In this document: positions 26,167 through 34,930 of the stretch, piece after piece
Numbering within the stretch: the stretch's first letter is position 1
Layout of the letters: each line of letters starts with the position of its first letter
DNA from: CALMEH01 sp964548225
Lineage (GTDB): Bacteria > Acidobacteriota > Blastocatellia > Pyrinomonadales > Pyrinomonadaceae
NCBI GenBank assembly: GCA_964548225.1
Contig: CAZJQP010000010.1
Location: 19,478-83,477 of the forward strand
Length of the DNA: 64,000 bases
Direction: 5' to 3'
The notes under the pieces: model-generated
Told to the model about the DNA's origin: nothing
Seen by the model: the letters and a program-made list of their open reading frames with translations, nothing else
Database searches by the model: none
Program-made: the position numbers and the translations under genes

Positions 26167-26916
26167 ATGAATGCATTACAGCCGCGATACGAGGCAACCA
26201 GAAAAGATTTGATGAAGGACAAAGCCCTGAAAATCGGAGCGGTGAGTTTTCCGTTTGTTTTGCCGTTGATTCCGGCAATTATTTTCTTGGTTTTAACGAT
26301 TATTGGAAGTCCGGTTTGGATTTTACCTCTGATTTTATCGGTAATCGGCGGTTTTATCTTCGGCTTAATTGCTTCCGGCGGTTTGATGATGTATCGGTCG
26401 AAATGGCTCAAAGATTTGCGCGAACGTCTGGCTATTGATGGTATAAAAGCAAGTGAAGTTCAATGGTTTATGCACGAATTGACCGGAGCGGAAAAGCGTT
26501 CATTAAAGGAAATCGAAACTAAAAATTTACTTCTCGGCGATGCTTTCCGTGAAACATTGGCGGCGCGTTTGACTTCGACACGAATTGCAAAATCGGTCAA
26601 ACAAGAAATGATGCTCGTAAATCGTCGGTTGGGCAAATTAAAATATGCGCGAACGGAAAATATCGAAAATTTTCAAAAAGAACTTGATGAAGACCTTAAA
26701 AAATTAAATCGTATCAGAGCCGAAGCTGAAGAAATGCTCACCGAATCGGAAAATCGTCTAATGATGATTGAACGCGCCGCCAAACACGGCACAAATTTTT
26801 CCGAAACCGAACTCGCCCTCAAAAAACTTTCCGCTCAAAGTCAACAGCTTCCGCTTGCCTTGGAATCGGCGAAAATGGAGGAAGAAATCAGAAAACAACT
26901 CGAAACAGAAAATTAA
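26167..26916 (+). CDS. Two-helix membrane protein with cytoplasmic coiled coil
   Basis: About 249 residues from the ATG at 26167 (MNALQPRYEATRKD). An earlier in-frame TTG at 26113 lies in repeat DNA and is disfavoured. Two adjacent hydrophobic helices (about 24-45 and 50-75), then a long charged alpha-helical region (about 90-249) with heptad-like spacing. No recognised domain. Possibly a structural or scaffolding membrane protein; function unknown. Confidence 0.6.
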   Translation: MNALQPRYEATRKDLMKDKALKIGAVSFPFVLPLIPAIIFLVLTIIGSPVWILPLILSVIGGFIFGLIASGGLMMYRSKWLKDLRERLAIDGIKASEVQWFMHELTGAEKRSLKEIETKNLLLGDAFRETLAARLTSTRIAKSVKQEMMLVNRRLGKLKYARTENIENFQKELDEDLKKLNRIRAEAEEMLTESENRLMMIERAAKHGTNFSETELALKKLSAQSQQLPLALESAKMEEEIRKQLETEN

Positions 26917-27333
26917 AAGTAAAAAGTAAAAGGCAAAATTAACGGGTGTGGATTTTGCTTTGAGCTGGTTCAATAAAAGTGTAGAGAAAACTCTCTTTGG
27001 TAGAATACTTAAGATAACCCAAGTTGCCGGTTATAAATTTTTATAATGAAACCACAAATTAACGCAAAAATTCACGAAGCATTTGAATTGTTTTCGTGTG
27101 ATTTTTTACGTTCGCCGAATATAATCTTGCATCCGCTGCCTGTTTTGTGCGGGCGGCAAATATTTTTGAAATAATCTCTCTTTCGGTAGAAACTGCTTTA
27201 TCTCATTGTTCAAATTGTTGTAAAATGTTCTTGTTCTTGCGCTTGAAGGAAACTTTTGAAACTTTAGATTTGTGGTCGCGTGTAAATTTGCGGACACAGA
27301 TTCCATCTGAACCTGAACATAAAACCTAAAATT
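26917..27333. other. Intergenic region upstream of the secretin gene
   Basis: 417 bases with no convincing ORF. Contains a word-type inverted repeat at about 27056-27113 (AACGCAAAAATTCACGAA against TTCGTGTGATTTTTTACGTT). The secretin promoter should lie in the last 150 bases, but no clear -35/-10 pair was found. Confidence 0.5.
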
Positions 27334-29844
27334 ATGAAAAAAACTGCATACATACGTTTTTCTATTTCTCTGCTTTTGCTCATTTCTTTGTTAATGCCGG
27401 TGGCGACGCTTGCCGTTACAATGGACGACGGGAAGAAGTTTTTCAAAGAAGGAATTCTAGCCGAAGTTGCTGAGGAATGGGACAAAGCCGTTGAGCAATT
27501 TGTGATGGCAGTAGCGAAAAGTCCGAAAAATAGCGAATATCGGCTTCATTTGGTTCGTGCGCTTTTTAATGCCTCGCAAATGTATATGAAAAAAGGCGCA
27601 ACACAAGCCAATGAAAAAGATTATGCAGGTGCATATATCTCGTTTCGCAAGGCTTACGGCTACGACCCGACAAACGAGCTTGCCAAAGCCGAAATGGAAA
27701 GAATGGTCAGATTGCAGAAGGAAGTTCTAAACGGCACGGGCAATACTTCCGCGCAAACTCAAAACAAAGATGGTGTGAAACTCGTTGATACAAAATACTC
27801 ACCGACAAATCTGCCGCCCAATTTCCGCGTTTCGCAAAAGATGGATAAATTGACTGATGTTATCAAAACCGAAGCCGATTTAATGTTGGTTATCCGCGAA
27901 TATGCCGAATCTTTGGACTTGAATGTTTTGTTTGACGCGCAAAGCGCAACTCAACTCAAAAGCCGCAAATTAACTATCAGATTGAATCAGGTTACGGCGG
28001 CAAAGGCTTTGGATTATATTTTTTTACAGGAAAATCTTTTCTTTCAGCGTGTCGGACCACGGACGATTTTTGTAGCGATAAACGACCGCCGACCGTTCTT
28101 TCAACAGATGGTTTTGCGGACATTTTATCTTTCAAACGCAAACCCCGACGACGTTGCGAAAGTTCTCCAAACCGCGATTCCACCGCAACAAGGCAGATCA
28201 CCTTCACCGCCGCTGATTGACAAATCAACCAACAGCATAACCGTCCGCGATACGACGGAAAACATCAAAATTATCGAAAGTTTGATTAAGGCTCTGGACA
28301 AAGATCGCGCCGAAGTCGTGATGGATGTAGCGATTTATGAAGTCAACAAGTCGGATTTGCTCCAATTCGGAAACCAAATCGGTATTGCGACGGGCGACAA
28401 TGCGAATCTTAACAATCTCGGCGGCATAAATCTGCCTTACGTTTTGGGCGGAACAACCCAAAATATAACGAATAATCTGCCGTTTCCGGGAGCTAGTGCC
28501 GCCAGCATCGCACTCGGTTTGCCGGTCAGCAACATTGTTGCTCTGCAATCGAAATCGAACACGAAATTGATTGCTTCGACGCAGATACACGCTTTTAACA
28601 ATCAAGATTCATCGGCGCGAATCGGTCAGCGCGTTCCGGTAAGAAGCGCACAATTCGTAACCGGCGGCACGACTTCAAACGGCGGCGTTGTGTCAAACGT
28701 AACGCAATATGAACAAGTCGGTTTGACTTTGAAATTTAAGCCGATTGTTTTCCCGAATCAAGATGTGCAGGTTGATATGGAAATCGAATCGAAAGACGTT
28801 GCCGGCGAACTTTCGGACAATCCCGTTTTCACCGAACGCACGATTAAAGGCACGGCGCGGGTTCAAAACAATAAAACTTTGCTTCTTGCCAGCGTTGCAC
28901 AAAACACACAAAGCGAAGGACGTTCGGGCTTGCCGCTTTTAGGATTAATTCCGATTATCGGCAGACTTTTTACTGCGCCTTCGAAAAACAATCGTCAAGT
29001 TGACATCGTTATTGCAATTACGCCGAAAGTCATTCGCGCACCATCAATTTTGCCGGATGATTTAATCGAACGTCCGACAGGAAGCCAGGTTCAGCCGACG
29101 AGCAGTAACTTGGAAGCAATGATTATTCAAGAAGAAATTGATGAGCAAGTTGCTTTAGCGCGTAAAAATCCGACCGATTCGGTTGTTCAGCTTGAAGACC
29201 GAAAAGTTGATGAAACGCCGACTTATACGAAAACAACTGAAACTGCTTCGGTAAATACGAAGGATAACACGGAAATTAAAAATGAACAGACAGAAAAAAC
29301 TACGTCAAACGAAGTTTCCGGCGCGGTCAAAAATAATCTGAATCCGATTGACACGAGTGTTAAAACATTGACGCTGAATCAAACTTCGGACACGAGCGTT
29401 CAAACGCAAGATAATTCAGCAACAGTGCAAGAAAACAAAGCATCAAACGGTTTGCTTGCTGAATTGCAGATTTTACCGACGCTTTCGGAAATGAAAAAAG
29501 GCGAAAAAACGCGCCTTGCAATTATGGTCAGAAGCGCGAGCGCGTTTCGTTCCGCAGTTCTCGGTTTGAAATTTGACAAGGACAAAGTTGCCGTTCGTTC
29601 AGTTGCATATGGCGATGTGTTCGGCGGCGAAATGGCGCAAAAAATGGCTTTGCCGTTTATCAATGAAGGCGGAAAAATGTATGTTTCGCTTGCTCCGCCG
29701 AAAGATACGGCACAAAACAGTTCGGGCGTTTTGGCGTATATTGAAATCGAAGCACTTGCCGATGGTAAACCGCAAATTGCGTTTGAGGGCGATATTTTGA
29801 ACTTCTTAACGGCAGACGGGAAAAATTTTGCGGTCAAGTTTTAA
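27334..29844 (+). CDS. Type II/IV secretin (PilQ/GspD-like) with C-terminal cohesin-like domain
   Basis: 836-residue outer-membrane secretin. Signal peptide (about 1-27), TPR-like region (about 33-135), secretin/TonB short N-terminal domain (about 175-250), N1-type domain (LRTFYLSNANPDDVAKVLQ, about 260-330), secretin core (about 400-575) with GRSGLPLLGLIPIIGRLF and VDIVIAITPKVI, a Thr/Asn-rich linker (about 600-705), and a cohesin-like beta domain (about 707-836). Secretins form the multimeric outer-membrane channel for type IV pili or type II secretion. The following genes encode two pseudopilins and a PilM-like protein, but no ATPase or inner-membrane GspF/PilC is present in the window. 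The cohesin tail is not standard for model secretins. Confidence 0.92.
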   Translation: MKKTAYIRFSISLLLLISLLMPVATLAVTMDDGKKFFKEGILAEVAEEWDKAVEQFVMAVAKSPKNSEYRLHLVRALFNASQMYMKKGATQANEKDYAGAYISFRKAYGYDPTNELAKAEMERMVRLQKEVLNGTGNTSAQTQNKDGVKLVDTKYSPTNLPPNFRVSQKMDKLTDVIKTEADLMLVIREYAESLDLNVLFDAQSATQLKSRKLTIRLNQVTAAKALDYIFLQENLFFQRVGPRTIFVAINDRRPFFQQMVLRTFYLSNANPDDVAKVLQTAIPPQQGRSPSPPLIDKSTNSITVRDTTENIKIIESLIKALDKDRAEVVMDVAIYEVNKSDLLQFGNQIGIATGDNANLNNLGGINLPYVLGGTTQNITNNLPFPGASAASIALGLPVSNIVALQSKSNTKLIASTQIHAFNNQDSSARIGQRVPVRSAQFVTGGTTSNGGVVSNVTQYEQVGLTLKFKPIVFPNQDVQVDMEIESKDVAGELSDNPVFTERTIKGTARVQNNKTLLLASVAQNTQSEGRSGLPLLGLIPIIGRLFTAPSKNNRQVDIVIAITPKVIRAPSILPDDLIERPTGSQVQPTSSNLEAMIIQEEIDEQVALARKNPTDSVVQLEDRKVDETPTYTKTTETASVNTKDNTEIKNEQTEKTTSNEVSGAVKNNLNPIDTSVKTLTLNQTSDTSVQTQDNSATVQENKASNGLLAELQILPTLSEMKKGEKTRLAIMVRSASAFRSAVLGLKFDKDKVAVRSVAYGDVFGGEMAQKMALPFINEGGKMYVSLAPPKDTAQNSSGVLAYIEIEALADGKPQIAFEGDILNFLTADGKNFAVKF

Positions 29845-29846
29845 AG

Positions 29847-29918
29847 TGCAGAAACGCGCACAAAGTAAGCGTGTTTTACATTGACATAAACAGACTTACT
29901 TCGTGCGCGTTTCCGCAG
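29847..29918. repeat. Intergenic palindrome of the GCAGAAAC family
   Basis: Arms TGCAGAAACGCGCACAAAG and CTTCGTGCGCGTTTCCGCA pair closely over about 30 bases. Same general plan as the elements at 33177 and 57524. Confidence 0.8.
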
Positions 29919-29925
29919 AAAACCT

Positions 29926-30570
29926 ATGCAGTTAAAAGTAAAATCGCAAATCGCAAATCGCAAATCGCAAATCGGCTTTAGCCTTTTAGAGCTAATTATC
30001 ACTCTGGCAGTTTTGTCAATTTTGGTGATGGGAACGATTCCGCTTTCGCAAAACGCCATTAAACGGCAAAAAGAATCGCGTTTGCGTGAATCGCTGGCAT
30101 TGATGCGAAACGCGATTGACGAATTCAGGCGCGACACGATTGGGGCTTGTGCGAACGGCGCACAATCAAGCGGGAATCAAGCTATTCCCGGTCAAAATAT
30201 TCCGCCTGATCCGCGCAGTCGTGTTGTGATTGATGATTGCGAAATTTTCGATACTCTTAATCTCGACCGTTATCCGCCAACTTTGGAAATTTTGGTTGAA
30301 GGCGTAAAAGTCAGACAGCGAGGTTTGGATACAACATCGAGAGGTGGTGTTTTTAACGGAAATGCTACTGAATCGGGCGAGAGCAAAGAAGTTAGTAAAA
30401 TCTATTTGCGCGAAATTCCGATTGACCCGATGACAGGCGAAAAAGATTGGGTTTTACAATCATCATATCAAGCGAAAGACGATGGCAGTTGGGACGGCAT
30501 AAATGTTTTCGATGTCCGCTCCAAATCGGATGAAGAAGCCTTTAATGGAGAGAAATATAGTGACTGGTAA
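29926..30570 (+). CDS. Type II secretion/type IV pseudopilin (GspG-like), 1
   Basis: 214-residue prepilin-like protein. Prepilin peptidase site G|FSLLELIITLAVLSIL at about residue 17, Glu at mature position 5, then the hydrophobic helix. The positively charged leader (MQLKVKSQIANRKSQIG) is encoded by five tandem AAATCGC heptamers, so part of an intergenic-type word array serves as the leader. C-terminal part has repeated IPIDPMTGE-type Pro/Asp patterns typical of calcium-binding GspG-like major pseudopilins, ending DEEAFNGEKYSDW. Located at the inner membrane before assembly. Followed 17 bases later by a second pseudopilin gene. Confidence 0.88.
   Translation: MQLKVKSQIANRKSQIGFSLLELIITLAVLSILVMGTIPLSQNAIKRQKESRLRESLALMRNAIDEFRRDTIGACANGAQSSGNQAIPGQNIPPDPRSRVVIDDCEIFDTLNLDRYPPTLEILVEGVKVRQRGLDTTSRGGVFNGNATESGESKEVSKIYLREIPIDPMTGEKDWVLQSSYQAKDDGSWDGINVFDVRSKSDEEAFNGEKYSDW
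29941..29975 (+). repeat. Five tandem AAATCGC heptamers inside the prepilin leader
   Basis: Perfect except the last base of the fifth unit. They encode most of the leader peptide removed by prepilin peptidase. Confidence 0.95.
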
Positions 30571-30586
30571 AGGAGAAAAAGAGAAG

Positions 30587-30982
30587 ATGAGAAAAAATAT
30601 TTACAATCAAAAAGGATTTTCGCTTCTTGAATTGATGATTGGTATGTTTATCATCGTCATTTTGCTTTCGGTCGCTTTGCCGACTTATCAGCGCAGTGTG
30701 CAGTATGCGCGTGAGAGAGTTTTGGAAGAAAATCTCTGGCAAATGCGGCGGCAAATTGATCAATACGCTGCCGACAAAGGTAAATTGCCGGAAAATCTGG
30801 AAAAACTCAAAGAAGGCAAATACCTTTCCGAAATACCTATTGATCCGATTCTCGAAAAAGCCGAGTGGGACGAAAAATTCGGCGATGACCCAAACTCAAA
30901 CGAAAATGGTCAAGGCTTGATAAACGTCAAAAGTCGCGCAGATGGCGAAGATTCAAACGGCAAGAAATATTCGGAATATTGA
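30587..30982 (+). CDS. Type II secretion/type IV pseudopilin (GspG-like), 2
   Basis: 131 residues from the ATG at 30587, which has a good ribosome-binding site (AAAGGAG). Leader MRKNIYNQKG with prepilin site G|FSLLELMIGMFIIVILL and Glu at mature position 5. Ends with LSEIPIDPI and EDSNGKKYSEY, parallel to the end of the preceding pseudopilin (KYSDW), so the two are duplicates. GspG-like fold with a probable calcium-binding loop near the C-terminus. Same operon as the secretin, inferred from orientation and spacing. Confidence 0.88.
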   Translation: MRKNIYNQKGFSLLELMIGMFIIVILLSVALPTYQRSVQYARERVLEENLWQMRRQIDQYAADKGKLPENLEKLKEGKYLSEIPIDPILEKAEWDEKFGDDPNSNENGQGLINVKSRADGEDSNGKKYSEY

Positions 30983-31053
30983 TATTTGTGATTCTCAATC
31001 TGCGATTGCTTGCAAGATATTGAAACGAAAACTGCTTCAATCGGACAAATCCA

Positions 31054-31078
31054 AAAATCGAAAATCGAAAATCGAAAT
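31054..31078. repeat. Three tandem AAAATCG heptamers before the PilM-like gene
   Basis: Word close to the AAATCGC array at 29941. Occupies the ribosome-binding region of the next gene, which therefore lacks a standard Shine-Dalgarno sequence. Confidence 0.8.
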
Positions 31079-32011
31079 ATGTTTTCATCACTTACACAAC
31101 CTAATTTTCCTAAAGCCGCACTTGGACTTGAACGCGACAGTTTGACCGCGTTGGCTTTGAAAAAAGAAGGACGCGGACGTTTCGGCATTCGTCAGGCGGC
31201 GACTATCGGCTTGCCGACAAATTTGCTTACGCCGAGTTTTACCGATAGAAATATTGCGAACGCCCAAGAAATGTTGGCGTTTCTCGATGAAGCTGTTATC
31301 AAATCAGGTCTGCAAGGTCAAAAGCGTTGGTCGGTTTCTTTGCCGAGCAACACAGCGCGGACGGCGATTCTGACGATGGAAACCGAACCGGCTTCGAAAA
31401 ACGAGTTTGCCGAAGTTTTTGATTGGAAAGCAGAAAACGTCTTCGGCGTTTCTGCGGGAGAAATGCGCGTTTCGAGTCGCAAAATTTCTCCTGACGCAAA
31501 TGGCAAATCGCGCTACTTTGCAACTGCGGTCAAACTTGCCGTCATTGACGAATACGAAACGATTTTCGAGCGCAAAGGTTGGCGAGCCGGATTGATTATG
31601 CCGCGTGCGGTCAGCGAAGCCAAATGGCTTTCGGGCGCAAGCGCAGACACCGATTCGCTTTTGATAAGTTCGCAATCCGATGGATTTACCGCGCTTTTGC
31701 TTCGTGGGGATGAACCAGTTGTCATTCGCAGTGTAACTTGCACGGAAAACGAACGCGATGATGAAATTTATCGGCTTTTGATGTTTTACCGCGACCGTTT
31801 GGGCGGTGCATCTGAGGCAAATTTTCTCGAAAGATTATTGCTCGTTGGCAAAAATTTTGCACCTGCCAAACTTACTGAAATTGCCTCGGAAGCACTCGGC
31901 GAAGCCTTAGAAATTTTGCGCCCCGAAGATGTCGGCTTGAATTTGCCAGTGCAAGAGTTAAGTTTTGACGATCTTGCCGCACCTGCCGGACTCGCTTCTT
32001 ATGGTTTCTAG
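31079..32011 (+). CDS. PilM-like type IV pilus assembly ATPase-fold protein
   Basis: 310 residues from ATG 31079 (MFSSLTQPNFPKAALGL); longer upstream starts are in word-repeat DNA. The pattern of an actin-like PilM/GspL cytoplasmic protein is visible: early ALGLERDSLTALAL strand pair, RWSVSLPSNTARTAILTM, a region around KLAVIDEYETIFERKGW (the interpenetrating domain), SLLISSQSDGFTALLL and LERLLLVGKNFAP late. PilM proteins polymerise under the inner membrane and bind PilN. No PilN/PilO genes follow. Assignment rests on fold-type pattern and context beside secretin and pseudopilins. Confidence 0.65.
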   Translation: MFSSLTQPNFPKAALGLERDSLTALALKKEGRGRFGIRQAATIGLPTNLLTPSFTDRNIANAQEMLAFLDEAVIKSGLQGQKRWSVSLPSNTARTAILTMETEPASKNEFAEVFDWKAENVFGVSAGEMRVSSRKISPDANGKSRYFATAVKLAVIDEYETIFERKGWRAGLIMPRAVSEAKWLSGASADTDSLLISSQSDGFTALLLRGDEPVVIRSVTCTENERDDEIYRLLMFYRDRLGGASEANFLERLLLVGKNFAPAKLTEIASEALGEALEILRPEDVGLNLPVQELSFDDLAAPAGLASYGF

Positions 32012-32017
32012 TTTGAC

Positions 32018-32070
32018 GGTTTCAAGTTTCTGGTTGAAAATAAATAAATAGAAACTTGAAACCGGAAACC
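32018..32070. repeat. Intergenic GGTTTCAAGTTTC hairpin
   Basis: Perfect 13-bp stem GGTTTCAAGTTTC/GAAACTTGAAACC with a 20-base loop, just after the PilM-like gene. Confidence 0.85.
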
Positions 32071-32096
32071 GAATAAAACCGTATAACCAAAGCATC

Positions 32097-32702
32097 ATGA
32101 CGACACAAGCAATCGCGTTGGAAAAAATAAAAAATTTGACGGATGGCGAACTGATTGTTAATGCAATCAGCGGGCGCGAAGACGGTTTTGAAGAACTCGT
32201 TCGACGTTATCAGCGTCCGATTACGAATTATGTTTATCGGATGCTCAATAATTACGATGCTTCGCTCGATGTAACGCAAGAAGTTTTTATCAAAGTCTAT
32301 AATTCTCTTTCGCGTTACAGTTCCGATTACAAATTTTCGACGTGGCTTTATCGAATCGCGCATAACGCGGCGATTGATTATATGCGCCGAAATTCGGTGA
32401 TTCAAACAAGCATCGAAGCCGAAAACGCCGACGGAAGTTATCAAATTCAAATCGAAAGCCCGAACCCGACTCCCGAACAAGAACGCGAACGAAGCGAATG
32501 GCGCACGGAAATTGAATCGGTTGTGCGTTGCCTTCCAACGGTTTATCGTGAATTGATTTTGCTCAGGCATTCGCAGGATTTAAGTTACGACGAGATTGCC
32601 GAAATTACAAATTTGCCGCTCGGAACGGTCAAAAATCGTCTGTTCCGTGCGCGTGAGATGATGCGCGAGATTTTTGTCGAGCGCGGTTTTACGGGAATTT
32701 AA
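32097..32702 (+). CDS. ECF-type RNA polymerase sigma factor
   Basis: 201-residue sigma-70-family ECF factor. Region 2 at about 25-95 (FEELVRRYQRPITNYVYRM, DVTQEVFIKVYNSL, KFSTWLYRIAHNAAIDYMRR) and region 4 at about 135-195 (LPTVYRELILLRHSQDLSY, NLPLGTVKNRLFRAREMM). No region 3. The gene at 33238 encodes a zinc-binding anti-sigma factor, its likely regulator, with a DUF4870 membrane protein gene between them. ECF factors of this type respond to envelope or oxidative cues and usually activate their own promoter. Confidence 0.95.
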   Translation: MTTQAIALEKIKNLTDGELIVNAISGREDGFEELVRRYQRPITNYVYRMLNNYDASLDVTQEVFIKVYNSLSRYSSDYKFSTWLYRIAHNAAIDYMRRNSVIQTSIEAENADGSYQIQIESPNPTPEQERERSEWRTEIESVVRCLPTVYRELILLRHSQDLSYDEIAEITNLPLGTVKNRLFRAREMMREIFVERGFTGI

Positions 32703-32708
32703 TCTAAT

Positions 32709-32764
32709 AGTTTTGGACTTCGGTTTTTGAAAAAACTAAGTCCGAAAACCAAAGACCAAAGTTA
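32709..32764. repeat. Intergenic GGACTTCGGTTTT inverted repeat
   Basis: GGACTTCGGTTTTTG against TAAGTCCGAAAACC with a short loop, followed by a tandem AAGACCAAAG word. Between the sigma factor and DUF4870 genes. Confidence 0.6.
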
Positions 32765-32785
32765 AAAAAGGAGAAAATTAAATTT

Positions 32786-33160
32786 ATGTATAATATGCAA
32801 CCGCAAGGAAATATGTCTTTGCAAACGCCCGACGAAAAACAAATGGGCTTGTTTTTACATTTGTCGCAACTTTTGAACGTCATAATTCCGTTCGGTGGAA
32901 TTGTCGCCCCGATTGTGCTTTGGCAAATGAACAAAGACAAAATGCCCGCACTTGATGCACACGGCAAAATGGTAACGAATTGGCTTATTTCGTCGTTTAT
33001 TTATTTGCTGGTTAGTGGCATTTTGTCGTTAGTTATTATCGGAATTCTTGGAGTTATAGCTGTTTTAATTATGGGAGTCGTGTTTCCGATTATCGGCGGA
33101 ATCAAAGCTAATAACGGTGAATTTTGGGAATATCCTTTGACGATTAAGTTTATTAAGTAA
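32786..33160 (+). CDS. DUF4870 (Tic20-like) membrane protein
   Basis: 124-residue membrane protein with three or four helices. The family pattern is clear: DEKQMGLFLHLSQLLN at the start, GGIVAPIVLWQMNKDKMP, LDAHGKMVTNWLISSFIY, then a hydrophobic pair and IKANNGEFWEYPLTIKFIK. Function of DUF4870 is unknown. Good AAGGAG upstream. Placed between an ECF sigma factor and its anti-sigma factor, which suggests cotranscription and a link to envelope stress (inference). Confidence 0.88.
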   Translation: MYNMQPQGNMSLQTPDEKQMGLFLHLSQLLNVIIPFGGIVAPIVLWQMNKDKMPALDAHGKMVTNWLISSFIYLLVSGILSLVIIGILGVIAVLIMGVVFPIIGGIKANNGEFWEYPLTIKFIK

Positions 33161-33176
33161 TTTTTTTCAGAAGTTC

Positions 33177-33220
33177 GCACGAAGTTAAGTGTGTCAAAAA
33201 TTTCACACTTAACTTCGTGC
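33177..33220. repeat. Perfect 17-bp hairpin GCACGAAGTTAAGTGTG
   Basis: Perfect 17-bp stem with a 10-base loop between the DUF4870 and anti-sigma genes. Related to the GCAGAAAC family by its CAGAA and GTTTCCGC flanks. Confidence 0.9.
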
Positions 33221-33237
33221 CTGTTTCCGCGCAAAAA

Positions 33238-33813
33238 ATGAAACTGCAAACTGCACAATCAAACGAAATTTGTCCGCGTGAGGAAATTGCCGCGTATCTC
33301 GATGGTGAAATCTCACCGCGCCGCGAAATCAAGCTTGAAATGCACTTTGCGGTTTGTTCCGTTTGCAACGAAGAACTAAACGAGCAGAAAAAATTACTGT
33401 GCGCGTTGGATTCCACGCTTTTAACGGAAGGGGAAGTTTCTCTTCCCAAAGATTTTACAAAAATTGTTGTTGCCAAAGCCGAATCAAACGTCAGTGGTTT
33501 GCGCCGCCCGCAGGAAAGACGAAATGCTTTTTTTATATGCGCGGCATTGTTTTTGCCGCTTTTGATTTGGTTCGGTGCGGAAACCGAAGCAGTTTTGGCG
33601 ACATTTAAGCAATTCGGAGAACAAATTTTTGCTGTCGCCGGATTGGTTTTTCATCTAATTTACGATTTGGCGGTCGGTTTCGCGGTAATTTTGCGTTCGT
33701 TGAGCAGTCCATTTGTTTCAAATTCGATTGTCTCAATAATTTTTCTTTTGATTTTTTTCATTTTTTCTCTGATTACGGTTTCACGGCTCGTAATTCGATT
33801 TAATCGGGCATAA
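33238..33813 (+). CDS. Anti-sigma factor with zinc-finger (ZAS/HC2-like) domain
   Basis: 191 residues from ATG 33238; an in-frame GTG at 33217 lies in the upstream hairpin and is disfavoured. N-terminal zinc-binding anti-sigma domain with the HxxxCxxC signature (MHFAVCSVC) after AAYLDGEISPRRE. The C-terminal half has two hydrophobic segments (about 100-160 and 165-188), so it is membrane-bound. Expected to sequester the ECF factor encoded at 32097 until a signal releases it. Pairing is by proximity and domain type. Confidence 0.87.
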   Translation: MKLQTAQSNEICPREEIAAYLDGEISPRREIKLEMHFAVCSVCNEELNEQKKLLCALDSTLLTEGEVSLPKDFTKIVVAKAESNVSGLRRPQERRNAFFICAALFLPLLIWFGAETEAVLATFKQFGEQIFAVAGLVFHLIYDLAVGFAVILRSLSSPFVSNSIVSIIFLLIFFIFSLITVSRLVIRFNRA

Positions 33814-33898
33814 AACTTGATAAATTGAAACGATTTTTTAATTGAGTGCGTATAAAAAGACAGATTAATTCTGTGCTGAAAAGCTCAAGTGAAAAAAA

Positions 33899-34858
33899 GT
33901 GATTAATACGGCATCGCAAACAATTTTCCCGATAAAATTACAAATCCCCTTTGGACAAATTCTTTGGGGATTTGTTTTTATTTTGTGTGTTGCCACTGCT
34001 GTTTTTTCCCAAAATGTTTCGCTTTCCGAAGACCAAAAAACGCTCAATGTCGGCGATGCCAAAGGACAAGAAATATATTCTTTCGGTAAAAAAGTAATCA
34101 TCGAAAAAGAAGCCAAAGGTGTTTTATCATTCGGTGGCGACATCGAAATTCGCGGCAGAGTCGAAGGTGATGTAGCAACAATCGGCGGAAACATCGTTCA
34201 AAAAGAAGGCGCGTTTATCGGTGGCGATGTAATTGTTTTCGGCGGAACTTATCGCGCCGAAAGTCAAACTCCGCTTCGCAACGAAGGCAAAGAAACCGTG
34301 ATGTTGGCGATGTTTGAACAGGAATTGCGCGATTTTGCCAGTAATCCGGCGCAGATTCTTTCGCCTTCGCTTTCGTGGTCGTTTCTGGTTCAAAGACTTC
34401 TTTCGATTCTTTTTTGGTTTATCATCTCGCTTGCGCTGACCACTATCGCGCCGGGCGCAATCAGCCGTGCCGTCGCACGTTTCCGGCTTTCCGCGCTCAA
34501 GGTTTTTGCCATCGGTTTTTTCGGCTTTTTATTGACCATTTTCGGCGTGATTGCCGGATTAAATTTTTTACCCGATTATTTAAGCGCGATTGTGGGGTTG
34601 ATGGCGTTTTTGTTATTAGTTTTCGGCTACGTTTTCGGACGCGCCGCGCTTCAAATGACGGTCGGGAAAATCTTGCAAAAGCAATTTCTCCCCGAAAAGC
34701 ACCAATCCGAAACGAGTGCGCTGTTTATCGGTGTAATTTTTTGGACGGTTCTGCTTTCAATTCCATATATTTGGACAATCGCCCTTTTGACACTTTTTTC
34801 TGCCAGCATCGGTTTAGTTTTCACCGCTCGCACCACTAACAATTCCTTTGGAAAATAA
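33899..34858 (+). CDS. Membrane protein with bactofilin-like N-terminal repeat
   Basis: 319 residues from GTG 33899 (an in-frame stop lies shortly upstream). An N-terminal hydrophobic segment ending VFSQ may be a signal peptide. Then a right-handed beta-like stretch (LSFGGDIEIRGRVEGDVATIGG, in the style of polymer-forming/bactofilin domains, about 75-115), followed by about five membrane helices (about 165-310). Proteins of this composite type occur in Acidobacteriota and related phyla without known function. Probably follows the anti-sigma gene in the same transcript, although a gap of 85 bases intervenes. Confidence 0.65.
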   Translation: MINTASQTIFPIKLQIPFGQILWGFVFILCVATAVFSQNVSLSEDQKTLNVGDAKGQEIYSFGKKVIIEKEAKGVLSFGGDIEIRGRVEGDVATIGGNIVQKEGAFIGGDVIVFGGTYRAESQTPLRNEGKETVMLAMFEQELRDFASNPAQILSPSLSWSFLVQRLLSILFWFIISLALTTIAPGAISRAVARFRLSALKVFAIGFFGFLLTIFGVIAGLNFLPDYLSAIVGLMAFLLLVFGYVFGRAALQMTVGKILQKQFLPEKHQSETSALFIGVIFWTVLLSIPYIWTIALLTLFSASIGLVFTARTTNNSFGK

Positions 34859-34930
34859 TAATTAGGTAGGAGTGTGCATTTATTTACTTTTTACTTACAA
34901 ATCTTTACATTTTCCGAGAAACTTTTCTTG

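Noticed and set aside
26917..27333. tRNA or small RNA gene
   Set aside because: No cloverleaf, no CCA end, only a word-type inverted repeat.
32022..32570. 182-residue minus-strand ORF
   Set aside because: Antisense to the ECF sigma gene and intergenic hairpin; Arg/Phe/Ile-rich, no domain.
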